Positions 8,565 through 16,810 of a stretch of DNA of 64,000 nucleotides are shown here, one piece after another; positions within the stretch are counted from its first letter, which is position 1; every line of letters starts with the position of its first letter. Source of the DNA: an uncultured Lachnospiraceae bacterium (GTDB lineage: Bacteria > Bacillota > Clostridia > Lachnospirales > Lachnospiraceae); assembly GCA_910586705.1 (NCBI GenBank), contig CAJUJK010000004.1:128708-192707 (forward strand), read 5' to 3'. The notes beneath the pieces are model-generated. The model saw only the letters and a program-made list of their open reading frames with translations, was not told where the DNA came from and made no database searches. The position numbers were made by a program, and so were the translations under genes.

Positions 8565-9042
8565 ATGCAAAAGAAAACAAGTGAGATGCCACAAACGTAT
8601 CAAATTAATTTAAGCGATTTTGCGCTGTTTTTGTCGGTTATGAAGGTGAAAGAGGCATACGAGGATGTGCTCGGCATCATTTTGGATGAATCTGATTTGA
8701 AATTGAAAGAAGTCAAGGTGGAACAGGTAATTTTAAACAAATCGGGTAAACGTGCGATTCGGCTTGATGCGTGGGCGCAGGATGTGCAGGACAGGCAGTT
8801 TGATATGGAGATGCAGAATGAAACAGGTGGAGATGAACATTTTTGAGATGGGAAAGGAACTGGGAATAGAACAGGGAAAAGCATTGGGACTTGAGGAGGG
8901 TAAGAAGGAGAGCCTACGGATTTTGGTCAGAAGTGTAGAGTCGAGTATGAAGAATTTTCATATAAATCTGCAGGAGGCGTGCCGGGGGCTTGAGGTTTCC
9001 GTTGAGGAATATGAGGAAGCGAAACGGCAGATTGCCCGGTAA
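8565..9042 (+). pseudogene. Collapsed Rpn family nuclease/transposase
   Basis: Remnant of an Rpn-family (PD-(D/E)XK) recombination-promoting nuclease. The first reading frame (8565-8846) has the family N-terminus and the catalytic strand region ending in RLDAWAQD ... FDMEMQNETGG. The sequence then jumps to the family's C-terminal Glu/Lys-rich tail (FEMGKELGIEQGKALGLEEGKK) in another frame (about 8825-9042). The middle of the gene, normally about 150 residues, is deleted and the junction is out of frame, so no functional nuclease is expected. A nested hairpin follows at about 9099-9150 (AAGCGG ... CCGCTT). Confidence 0.75.
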
Positions 9043-9177
9043 AAGTGCCGTGGCATTGAAATCCGGGCAACACAAACAAAGCGGTTAGGAGCTTGGCGGT
9101 TTGCCGGAAGCTGAAATTCCTGCCGCTTGTTGTGAAAGCATAACAGTATGATTTCTGCTATGTCTTATCGAAAGTGT

Positions 9178-9537
9178 TTACGTTGTCCGATTGACAGAGT
9201 TTCTGAGCGTCAGCAGTTCATAGTAATCCAAAAGAGCAGCGGTGTTGTGACGATCCAGTTCCAACGTTGTGTTGATCAGGTCGCTGACGGTATACTCCGC
9301 GGAAAGACGTTTGTTCAACATGCTGATGCTGGCGCGGTACCGGGTCCGCTGTAAAAGAAAATCTGTGGATACGTCATAAAAGTCCGCGAGCTTAATCAGT
9401 GTGTTGAGATCCGGCGTATGTACACCCTTTTCATAGTTGGAAACAGTTGCCACGGTTACGTTCAGATAGGCGGCAACTTCTTTCTGCAGGCAGCCCTTTT
9501 CCTTTCGCAGTTTAGCCAGAAATGTACCAAATTCCAT
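9178..9537 (-). CDS. XRE-family transcriptional regulator
   Basis: DNA-binding repressor-type protein (119 aa) with one N-terminal Cro/C1-type helix-turn-helix, residues about 5-60 (FLAKLRKEKGCLQKEVAAYL, then VTVATVSNYEKG). The C-terminal half is short, charged and unassigned. Start at 9537 chosen because GGAG sits seven bases ahead; the longer in-frame version adds an Arg-rich leader without a good ribosome site. It stands alone, between the Rpn remnant and the cysteine hydrolase, so its target is unknown. Confidence 0.8.
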   Translation of the reverse strand: MEFGTFLAKLRKEKGCLQKEVAAYLNVTVATVSNYEKGVHTPDLNTLIKLADFYDVSTDFLLQRTRYRASISMLNKRLSAEYTVSDLINTTLELDRHNTAALLDYYELLTLRNSVNRTT

Positions 9538-9783
9538 TGTTTTCTCCATACCAAAGCGGGGACGCCTCGGTCTTTTTCTGAAAGTAAGGCAGACATCACA
9601 AAGAGTCTGCATGACTTTGCGTATTTATAATTGCTTCAAGGATATTTTTACTGTATCGTATTTTAATGCAGAAAAAAGTAAAATTAACATACCGCATAAA
9701 ATATGGTAATTTATGGGAATAAAATCAATGAATAGTTTAATGAAAAAAAGAATCAATGGATTCTTCAAAAAGGGGGGAATAAC

Positions 9784-10317
9784 ATGATTTTACTTATAGT
9801 CGATACGCAGAAAGGAATTACGGATGGAAGGCTGTTTGCTTTTGAAAGGCTGAGAGCGAACATAAAAACGCTGATCGGGCAAGCCAGAAAGCACCGGGTT
9901 GAGGTGGTGTATGTGAGGCATGACGACGGTCCGGGCACGGGATTTTCTGCGGGAGACGACGAGTTTGCGATATTTGAGGAGTTTGCGCCTCTGGAGGAGG
10001 AGCGCATTTTTGACAAGACGGTAAACAGTGCGTTGCACGAATCGACGGGGCTTGCAGAATATTTGGCAAAGAAAAGGGAAACGAAAATTATGATCGTGGG
10101 TCTGCAGACAAATTTTTGCATAGATGCCACCATTCAAAGTGGCTTTTATCTGGGATACGAGATGATCGTACCGGCTTACGCGAACTCCACTTTTGACAAT
10201 GATTATATGACGAAGGATGTGTGCTATCATTACTATAATGATTTTCTCTGGAACGGAAGATATGCGAGGTGCGTCTCGATGGAGGAAGCGGTGGAAATGC
10301 TTGTTTCCCAACAATGA
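9784..10317 (+). CDS. Isochorismatase-family cysteine hydrolase
   Basis: Cytoplasmic cysteine hydrolase (177 aa) of the isochorismatase-like family (nicotinamidase, ureidoacrylate amidase and relatives). The catalytic triad is recognisable: Asp in LLIVDTQKG (residue 7), Lys in FDKTVNSA (about 78) and Cys in GLQTNFCIDAT (about 112). The actual substrate is not readable. AGGGGGG precedes the ATG. The next gene, a GNAT acetyltransferase, follows after 51 bases and may be co-transcribed. Confidence 0.82.
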   Translation: MILLIVDTQKGITDGRLFAFERLRANIKTLIGQARKHRVEVVYVRHDDGPGTGFSAGDDEFAIFEEFAPLEEERIFDKTVNSALHESTGLAEYLAKKRETKIMIVGLQTNFCIDATIQSGFYLGYEMIVPAYANSTFDNDYMTKDVCYHYYNDFLWNGRYARCVSMEEAVEMLVSQQ

Positions 10318-10368
10318 GTGACAGATAAAACATGCAGGGTTATATTTGGCGGAGAGGGATAAAAAATT

Positions 10369-10971
10369 ATGTTCTATAAAGATATTAGAATTAGGACAGC
10401 CGGTATCCATGATGCGCAGGCGCTTCTGGAAATCTACGCGCCATATGTCAGAAATACGGCAATCACATTTGAATATGAGGTGCCCAAGCCGGCTGATTTT
10501 CAGAAACGAATAGAAAATACGCTGAAAAAATATCCTTATATCGTGGCGGAAGCGGACGGGGAGATTCTGGGCTATGCCTATACGGGCGCATTTAAAGAAC
10601 GGGCTGCGTATGACTGGTCAGCAGAGGTTTCTATCTATGTGAAAGAAGATAAACACGGGAATGGCGTCGGAAGAAAACTTTATGCAGCGCTGGAGGAAAT
10701 TTCCCGTGTGCAGCACATTCTGAACCTGAATGCCTGCATAGCCTGCTCCGACATGGAAGATGAGTATCTGACAAATGACAGCGTCACATTTCACAGCCAT
10801 ATGGGATATACGATGGTCGGAAAATTCCATCAGTGCGGCTATAAATTCGGCAGATGGTATGACATGGTCTGGATGGAGAAAAGAATCGGGGAGCATCCGG
10901 CAGACCCTGCGCCGGTAATCCTGTTTTCTGATTTGTCATGGACTGTAAAAACAGTGAACGAGACGCAATAA
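10369..10971 (+). CDS. GNAT N-acetyltransferase, phosphinothricin-type
   Basis: Acetyl-CoA-dependent N-acetyltransferase (200 aa) of the Pat/Bar-like GNAT group. The hallmarks are RTAGIHDAQALLEIYAPYV at the N-terminus, AEADGEILGYAY, the acetyl-CoA loop HGNGVGRKL (about residues 97-105, the Q/RxxGxG/A pyrophosphate-binding pattern) and FHSHMGYTMVGKFHQCGYK near the end. Relatives acetylate phosphinothricin, methionine sulfone or amines; natural substrate unknown. The last 25 residues after KRIGEHPAD are extra compared with the family core. Confidence 0.83.
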   Translation: MFYKDIRIRTAGIHDAQALLEIYAPYVRNTAITFEYEVPKPADFQKRIENTLKKYPYIVAEADGEILGYAYTGAFKERAAYDWSAEVSIYVKEDKHGNGVGRKLYAALEEISRVQHILNLNACIACSDMEDEYLTNDSVTFHSHMGYTMVGKFHQCGYKFGRWYDMVWMEKRIGEHPADPAPVILFSDLSWTVKTVNETQ

Positions 10972-11062
10972 CTTAAAATGTAAAAATTTGCCGCTTTCTG
11001 TTTGGTTGTAAACTTGATTTTGCAGGGAAAAATAAGTATAAATAAAGTGGAGGTGGCGGCGT

Positions 11063-11476
11063 ATGTGGTTTCTGTTTGCAATCTTGTCCGCGGTGTTTGC
11101 GGCATTGACTTCAATCCTTGCAAAAATCGGTATAGAGGGCGTTAATTCCAATCTTGCCACGGCGATACGGACGGTCGTGGTCGTTATTATGGCGTGGGGC
11201 ATGGTGTTTCTGACACACACGCAGGGCGGTATTGCCGAGATCAGCAGAAAAAGCTGGACGTTCCTGATCCTTTCGGGGCTTGCGACCGGCGCGTCATGGC
11301 TCTGCTATTATCATGCCCTGCAGATCGGAGAGGCATCCAAGGTGGTGCCGATCGACAAATTGAGTGTGGTGATCACACTTATATTGGCGTTTGTTTTTCT
11401 GCATGAGGAATTTACAGCAAGATCACTGATCGGCTGTGTGCTGATCGGGGTGGGAACGCTGGTTATGGTTATTTGA
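11063..11476 (+). CDS. EamA-like small multidrug/metabolite transporter
   Basis: Integral membrane protein of 137 residues with about five hydrophobic helices (residues 1-20, 32-52, 66-86, 95-112, 117-137). It matches the half-size EamA/DMT transporters (FAILSAVFAALTSILAKIG at the start, GLATGASWLCYYHALQIGEA in the middle, ACVLIGVG-type end). Half-size members usually act as dimers. AGTGGAGGTGG precedes the start. It overlaps the reading frame of the methyltransferase region, but that gene's true start is 63 bases downstream. Confidence 0.8.
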   Translation: MWFLFAILSAVFAALTSILAKIGIEGVNSNLATAIRTVVVVIMAWGMVFLTHTQGGIAEISRKSWTFLILSGLATGASWLCYYHALQIGEASKVVPIDKLSVVITLILAFVFLHEEFTARSLIGCVLIGVGTLVMVI

Positions 11477-11538
11477 TTGTGTGGAGGACCAGATGTATCA
11501 GACAGTCGGTCATAAGTTCCGCCCCAAGGAGGTGCCAG

Positions 11539-12033
11539 ATGGAATATATAAACGAATATGTTTCCCCTCTTGGTAAGATATTGCTCGCGTCAGACGGACA
11601 TGCCCTGACAGGCTTATGGTTTGAGGGACAGAAATATTTTGCGGCAAAACTTGACCCGGATCACGAGGAGAAAAACCTGCCTGTCTTTGCCCGGACGGCA
11701 GAGTGGCTTGCCCTGTATTTTGACGGGAAGAACCCCGCCTTTATGCCGCCGCTGACACTGAAAGGAACGCCTTTTCAGAAAGAGGTGTGGGAAGCGATGC
11801 TCACGATCCCGTTCGGACAGACCACGACTTACGCGAAAATTGCCGCGCAAATTGCAGAGAACAGGGGGCTTGCATCCATGTCGGCGCAGGCGGTCGGCAA
11901 CGCAGTCGCGCACAACCCCATTTCCGTCATCATCCCCTGTCACAGGGTTGTAGGCACAGACGGCAGCCTGACGGGGTACGCGGGCGGCATCGAAAAGAAG
12001 GAATGGCTTCTGGCAATGGAAAGACAGGCGTGA
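11539..12033 (+). CDS. ogt: Methylated-DNA--protein-cysteine methyltransferase
   Basis: Suicide repair enzyme that moves the methyl group from O6-methylguanine to its own Cys. The 164-residue protein has the N-terminal Ogt ribonuclease-like domain (residues 1-75) and the C-terminal DNA-binding domain with GTPFQKEVWEAMLTIPFGQT (about 80-99), the Asn hinge region QAVGNAVAHNPISV and the active-site IIPCHRV (about 134-140). The ATG at 11539 follows AAGGAGG at ideal spacing; an earlier in-frame start at 11473 lies in the preceding gene's end and is unlikely. Confidence 0.93.
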   Translation: MEYINEYVSPLGKILLASDGHALTGLWFEGQKYFAAKLDPDHEEKNLPVFARTAEWLALYFDGKNPAFMPPLTLKGTPFQKEVWEAMLTIPFGQTTTYAKIAAQIAENRGLASMSAQAVGNAVAHNPISVIIPCHRVVGTDGSLTGYAGGIEKKEWLLAMERQA

Positions 12034-12071
12034 TATAATCATATAAAAAGTCAACCAGAAAGGAACCGCAT

Positions 12072-12848
12072 ATGGCGCAAAAGAAAAAAGTAACGGCGAC
12101 GGTAATATCGCAAAAACAGATAGGCGAGCAGATTTTCGACCTCTGGCTGGAGACGAAGCTTGCGAAGGACGCCCATCCGGGACAGTTTGTGGCGGTCTAT
12201 CCACACGGCGAGAGTATGCTCCTGCCCCGCCCAATCAGTATCTGCGAGACGGACAAGGCAAAAAACAGGCTGCGCCTCGTATACCGCGTGGCGGGAAAAG
12301 GCACGGCGGAGTTTTCGACCTGCAAAGCAGGCGACAGGCTGGATATACTCGGCGTGCTCGGAAACGGGTTCCCTGTTGAGAAGGCGAAGGGGAAACGCGT
12401 CTTTCTGATGGGCGGCGGGATCGGCATTCCGCCCATGCTGGAGTTGGCAAAGGCGATGGGTGAGAAGAAGCAGATCCTTCTCGGCTATCGGAACAAGGAC
12501 CTCTTTCTGGAAGAGGATCTGGCGCAGTACGGCGACGTTTATGTGGCGACGGAGGACGGCAGCGTGGGGACGAAGGGAAATGTGATGGATATCATCAAAG
12601 CCTACACGCTTCATGCGGATGTGATTATGGCGTGCGGACCGATGCCGATGCTCCGGGCAATTAAAAAGTATGCGGCGGAACAGGGGATTGAGGCATATAT
12701 TTCTCTGGAGGAGCGCATGGCGTGTGGTGTGGGCGCGTGTCTGGGCTGTGTATGCCGCACGGCGAAAGTGGACGCCCATTCCCATGTGCACAATGCGCGT
12801 ATCTGTACGGAGGGACCGGTTTTTGAAGCAGGGGAGGTGGAACTATGA
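12072..12848 (+). CDS. pyrK: Dihydroorotate dehydrogenase electron-transfer subunit
   Basis: PyrK, the FAD and [2Fe-2S] subunit of class 1B dihydroorotate dehydrogenase, passing electrons from dihydroorotate to NAD. The 258-residue protein has the FAD-binding RPISICETD block (about residues 55-63), the NAD-binding GGGIGIPPMLELA (about 116-128) and the C-terminal cluster cysteines in MACGVGACLGC plus CRT and ARICTEGP (about residues 217-250). It overlaps pyrD by four bases, as expected for translational coupling of the two subunits. Confidence 0.95.
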   Translation: MAQKKKVTATVISQKQIGEQIFDLWLETKLAKDAHPGQFVAVYPHGESMLLPRPISICETDKAKNRLRLVYRVAGKGTAEFSTCKAGDRLDILGVLGNGFPVEKAKGKRVFLMGGGIGIPPMLELAKAMGEKKQILLGYRNKDLFLEEDLAQYGDVYVATEDGSVGTKGNVMDIIKAYTLHADVIMACGPMPMLRAIKKYAAEQGIEAYISLEERMACGVGACLGCVCRTAKVDAHSHVHNARICTEGPVFEAGEVEL

Positions 12849-13747
12849 ATACAGAGGTAAAAATCGCGGGAGTCACCTTTAAAAATCCTGTTATGACGGC
12901 GTCCGGCACTTTCGGTTCCGGCATGGAGTACAGCGACTTTGTGGATTTAAACAGGCTGGGAGCGGTGGTGACCAAAGGGGTTGCGAACGTGCCGTGGGAA
13001 GGCAATCCGACGCCCCGTGTGGCGGAAGTGTACGGCGGTATGTTAAATGCCATCGGGCTGCAGAATCCGGGAATTGATGTTTTTATAGAGCGTGACCTTG
13101 CTTTTTTGAAAAAATATGACACGAATGTCATTGTAAATGTCTGCGGTAAGACCGTGGAAGACTATCTGGAAGTGGTGGAGCGGCTTTCGGACACGTCCGT
13201 TTCCATGCTGGAAATCAATGTGTCCTGCCCCAATGTGAAGGAGGGGGCGATCGCTTTCGGGCAGAAGGCAGATTCCCTCTACGACATTACGTCGCAGATT
13301 AAGAAAAAGGCGCGGCAGCCAGTGATTATGAAGCTGAGCCCGAATGTGACGGACATCACAGAGATGGCAAAAGCGGCGGAGGCGGCGGGAGCCGACGCGC
13401 TCTCCATGATTAACACGATCACGGGCATGAAGATTGATATTCACAGGAAAAAGTTTGTGCTCGCCAATAAGACGGGCGGCATGTCCGGCCCTGCTGTCAA
13501 GCCGGTAGCTGTGCGCATGGTTTACCAGACGGCGCAGGCTGTGAAGATTCCGATTATCGGCATGGGCGGTATCGGAAGCGCGGAGGACGCGATCGAGTTC
13601 CTGCTTGCCGGTGCCAGCGCTGTTGCGGTTGGCGCGATGAATTTTGTGAACCCTTATACGACTGTGGAAGTGGTGGAAGGAATCGAGGCTTATATGAAGC
13701 AGTATGGGATTGAGAATGTGACGGAGCTGGTCGGGGCGGTCTCGTAG
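12845..13747 (+). CDS. pyrD: Dihydroorotate dehydrogenase catalytic subunit
   Basis: PyrDB, the FMN-binding catalytic subunit of NAD-dependent dihydroorotate dehydrogenase (300 aa, TIM barrel, cytoplasmic). Features include FKNPVMTASGTFG (about residues 12-24), LEINVSCPNVKEG with the catalytic Cys region (about 124-136), VIMKLSPNV, and the phosphate-binding PIIGMGGI and GASAVAVG near the end. Its four-base overlap with pyrK supports a heterotetrameric complex of the two proteins. Confidence 0.95.
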   Translation: MNTEVKIAGVTFKNPVMTASGTFGSGMEYSDFVDLNRLGAVVTKGVANVPWEGNPTPRVAEVYGGMLNAIGLQNPGIDVFIERDLAFLKKYDTNVIVNVCGKTVEDYLEVVERLSDTSVSMLEINVSCPNVKEGAIAFGQKADSLYDITSQIKKKARQPVIMKLSPNVTDITEMAKAAEAAGADALSMINTITGMKIDIHRKKFVLANKTGGMSGPAVKPVAVRMVYQTAQAVKIPIIGMGGIGSAEDAIEFLLAGASAVAVGAMNFVNPYTTVEVVEGIEAYMKQYGIENVTELVGAVS

Positions 13748-13855
13748 GAAATGCGCAAAAGGAATGCCGTATGCTGATTAGGAGAAACTATGCCGGCAGC
13801 GTGGTGAACATGGCTGATGCAATGGGAAATGCTGGGAAGGCAGGAGGAAACGGAA

Positions 13856-14515
13856 ATGACGATAGAGGAGTTTAGAAAGAGAGTGGAAGACGATCCCGAG
13901 TGGGCGCCGGGATGGGAAATTATTGACAAGGAATTTGACAGGCTTTATCCCGGAGTGAAGCCCGGGCATTATGCCACAGACATGGCGTCGAGAGCTGTCT
14001 TTGGAGGAAACAATTACCTTGACGGATTTTCCATTTATCCATCTCCGAAAGGCTATAAGCACATAGTGACATACGGCATGACCCAGCTTTACGCCAATGA
14101 AAAAGCGCTCGGCGGTGAGTGGAGTAAATGGGGTTATGAAATGACGATCAAGCTTAGGGAAGAGACAGACGAGGCGTGTATGTGGGCGATTGACATGATG
14201 CTGAATCTTGCCAGATATACTTATACACAGGAAAGGTTTTTTGATCCCTTTGAATATGTTTCGGGCGGGGGAAAGTCTTTACATACGGGTGTGGAGTCAG
14301 ACATCACAGCTCTTTTGACGATTGCCGATACGGAAGCGCAGACGCAGGACACGTTATATGGCAAGACCCAGTTTATCCAGCTGGTCGGTATAACGGAGAG
14401 CGAACTGCAGGCATTGATTGAGGATCACGATAACGCGTATAAGCTTTATGACTTGATGAAAAAAGACAATCCCGATTTTGTCACCGATATGAAGCGGACG
14501 AAATCGTATCTGTAA
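13856..14515 (+). CDS. Suppressor-of-fused (SUFU) domain protein
   Basis: Cytoplasmic protein (219 aa) carrying a SUFU-like domain: GHYATDMASRAVFGGNNYLDGFSIY, GYKHIVTYGMTQLY and WGYEMTIKLRE are typical strands. Bacterial SUFU proteins are often immunity proteins or orphan proteins of unknown partner; no toxin gene is adjacent. The ATG at 13856 sits behind AGGAGG with good spacing; a longer in-frame start at 13817 lacks a ribosome site. It follows pyrD after about 110 bases. Confidence 0.78.
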   Translation: MTIEEFRKRVEDDPEWAPGWEIIDKEFDRLYPGVKPGHYATDMASRAVFGGNNYLDGFSIYPSPKGYKHIVTYGMTQLYANEKALGGEWSKWGYEMTIKLREETDEACMWAIDMMLNLARYTYTQERFFDPFEYVSGGGKSLHTGVESDITALLTIADTEAQTQDTLYGKTQFIQLVGITESELQALIEDHDNAYKLYDLMKKDNPDFVTDMKRTKSYL

Positions 14516-14612
14516 AAACCGGGCGCCGGCACGCTTGATTCAGAGAATGCTTCGCATTCCCCTTTCATAATTTGCGTTGTCGCAATTTCCTGCCAAAATA
14601 AGAAACATATCC

Positions 14613-14665
14613 GCCCCTCCCTGCGCATAGATTTATAGTAACTATACGCAGGGAGGGCATTTTTT
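14613..14665 (+). promoter_or_regulatory. Terminator-like hairpin burying a ribosome site
   Basis: GCCCCTCCCTGCG (14613-14625) pairs with CGCAGGGAGGGC (14647-14658), allowing one bulged base, and is followed by ATTTTTTG. It looks like a terminator for the SUFU gene, yet the right arm contains the only ribosome site, GGGAGGG, of the GTG-started spore-envelope gene at 14666. Folding would hide the ribosome site. Confidence 0.55.
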
Positions 14666-16222
14666 GTGGAATTGGTGAAGAAAAAGATACATATGGATCG
14701 AATAAACGGCAGAGCCGGCACGCAGATGGTATTGGAAGAGGACGTCAACATTTCAGATAATAAACTGGATGCAAACTATCTGTTAAGCAGTAAAGGCGAG
14801 ATCATTATGGAGGAGATCCGCCCCGGTGAAAACGCGGTCAGCATGAAAGGCAAGCTGGTGGTGTCCATACTGTATCTGACGGACATGGAGGGGATGTGCG
14901 CCAGCATGGAGGCGGTGATTCCCTTTGAGGAAAAGGTGAACATGGAAGGGGTAAATAACGGCGACACGATCCTGACGGAGAGCTGTATTGAGGATCTGAC
15001 GGTGGGGCTGATCAACTCGCGCAAATTCAGCGTGCAGGCGGTGGTTTCCTTTACACTGGAGCGGGAGGAGCAGGTGGAGTGTGAGACGGCGGTTGACCTT
15101 TACCACGAGGAACCTGTGGAGTACCGCAAGTGCGTCTACCCGGTGATAGAGCTGGTGCTGCACAAGAAAGATATTTTCCGTCTGAAAGAGGAGATGGAAC
15201 TGACGGGCAATCTGCCCAATGTGTTCCAGACCATATGGCATCACATCTGTTTCGACCATGTGGAGTTTAAGGCGCTTGAAGAGAAGCTTTCGATTCAGGG
15301 GGAGATGCGCGCCTTTTTCCTGTATGAGGGCGAGGGGGATAACGACAAAACCCAGTGGTATGAGAACACCGTGCCATTCAGCGGCATTATAGAGTGTCAC
15401 GGCTGCCGGGAAAACATGATTCCCGATATCCAGTATCATCTGGGACAGTGCAATGTGGAAGTGCGGCAGGATTTTGACGGCGAGGAGAGAGTGTTCTGCG
15501 TGGAGCCGGTGCTGGATCTGGATATCCACCTCTACGAGGAGGAAAATCTGGAGGTGATCTCCGACGTTTACGGTGTGGATAAGGAGATTGAAGCGCTGAC
15601 GATGCAGATGCCGGTAAAGAGTCTGTTGCTTGCCGGAAACGGAAAATGCAAGATTGCGGAGCACGTGCGGATCCAGAACCCGGAGATGCCGATGTATCAG
15701 CTCATCCACTCCGACGGGGAAATCAGAATCGACGAGCAGACCATTGTGGAAAACGGCATTGCTGTCACGGGAACGCTTCTGGTGACAACACTCTATCTGA
15801 GTGCGGGTGGGGCGAAGTCCATTTATTCCACGGTCAACGAACTGCCGTTCCAGTATGTGATCGAGGCGGAGAACATTCTGCCCACCTGTGTCTATAAGCT
15901 GCGCAGCAGTATCGAGCAGCTGACCGTGACCATGCTTGACAGCGACGAGCTGGACGTCAAGGCGGCATTGCAGTTTAAAGTCATTGTATTTTCTGTGCAG
16001 AACCGGGATCTGGTGACAGATATCCGGGTGGAGCCGCTTGACCTGAATAAGCTCAGCGACCTGCCGGGGATGGTGATCTGTATTGTGGGACCGGGGGAGA
16101 CGCTGTGGGATATCGGCAAGAAGTATTATGTGCCGGTGGCGCAGTTAAAGGAAGTGAACGAGCTGCCGACGGAGGAAATTTCGGCGGGAGATAAAATTTT
16201 GGTGGTGAAGGGCGGCATTTAG
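14666..16222 (+). CDS. DUF3794 (SPOCS) and LysM spore-envelope protein
   Basis: Protein of 518 residues with repeated DUF3794/SPOCS beta-domains (about residues 40-120, 180-280 and 335-440) and a C-terminal LysM peptidoglycan-binding domain (about 468-516: VGPGETLWDIGKKYYVPVAQL ... EISAGDKILVV, split here by a short stretch). This architecture is widespread in spore-forming Clostridia and is associated with the spore coat or cortex, comparable to SpoVID/SafA-type coat morphogenetic proteins; that role is family-based inference. GTG start behind GGGAGGG, which lies inside a hairpin. No signal peptide is visible, fitting assembly from the mother-cell cytoplasm. Confidence 0.85.
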   Translation: MELVKKKIHMDRINGRAGTQMVLEEDVNISDNKLDANYLLSSKGEIIMEEIRPGENAVSMKGKLVVSILYLTDMEGMCASMEAVIPFEEKVNMEGVNNGDTILTESCIEDLTVGLINSRKFSVQAVVSFTLEREEQVECETAVDLYHEEPVEYRKCVYPVIELVLHKKDIFRLKEEMELTGNLPNVFQTIWHHICFDHVEFKALEEKLSIQGEMRAFFLYEGEGDNDKTQWYENTVPFSGIIECHGCRENMIPDIQYHLGQCNVEVRQDFDGEERVFCVEPVLDLDIHLYEEENLEVISDVYGVDKEIEALTMQMPVKSLLLAGNGKCKIAEHVRIQNPEMPMYQLIHSDGEIRIDEQTIVENGIAVTGTLLVTTLYLSAGGAKSIYSTVNELPFQYVIEAENILPTCVYKLRSSIEQLTVTMLDSDELDVKAALQFKVIVFSVQNRDLVTDIRVEPLDLNKLSDLPGMVICIVGPGETLWDIGKKYYVPVAQLKEVNELPTEEISAGDKILVVKGGI

Positions 16223-16238
16223 AGATTGACAAACGGAT

Positions 16239-16272
16239 GCGCGGGCGACGGGTAATATTACGTCGCCCGCGC
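16239..16272 (+). terminator. Strong hairpin after DUF3794-LysM gene
   Basis: A perfect 12-bp stem, GCGCGGGCGACG (16239-16250) with CGTCGCCCGCGC (16261-16272), stands 16 bases after the stop codon. It has no clear T-run, so termination may need help, or the hairpin may protect the transcript end. Confidence 0.55.
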
Positions 16273-16554
16273 TGTGTTCTGGCAGGCTGCCCGCCTTCGC
16301 TTCGCTGGGCGTGGTGCGAGGATGTTTAGTAAAATTTAATGGAACTGTGTGTGCGGTTGTGGTAGAATAACAGCATTGAACAATTTAGTAATCTGGAATT
16401 TAATCTGGAATTGGCTGTATTCCTACTGGCTTTGACGCATATTTGCAAATGCTTATGGACAGGGATTATGATTTTATAAAAGGGGATACTAATTGAGGGC
16501 AGCAGGCGAGTGTTTTATAACCAAATATAAAAATCGGGCTTTTGGGGCATTTAT

Positions 16555-16785
16555 ATGCGCGAAATATGCGAAAAAATAGAGATCAATCCACAGCAGCTTT
16601 ACAATGGCTGTATTTTTATGGCGGTGGCTCATGCGGTAACAGTTGGAGAATATCCGGAGCTCAATTATGAACACTCATGGGATGGTATAAATTACTGCAT
16701 GAATAACAGTCGGGGATGTGCTGTGCGGCGACATAGATGAAATCAAGGTATCTATGGAGGAACTGAATATTAAGCTGGAAGAGTA
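16555..16785 (+). pseudogene. Small unrecognised gene remnant
   Basis: The stretch 16273-16810 has no complete gene. A 61-codon frame (16555-16740) reads like the interior of a folded protein (AVTVGEYPELNYEHSWDGIN, then YCMNN) but ends abruptly in Arg/Cys-rich residues. The next 45 bases in another frame read DEIKVSMEELNIKLEE-like sequence before a stop, suggesting a frameshift or internal deletion. It somewhat resembles small immunity-type proteins that contain a HSWDGINY motif, but I cannot name a family. Confidence 0.35.
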
Positions 16786-16810
16786 AAAGAAACATAAAGG
16801 GAGAATTTGC

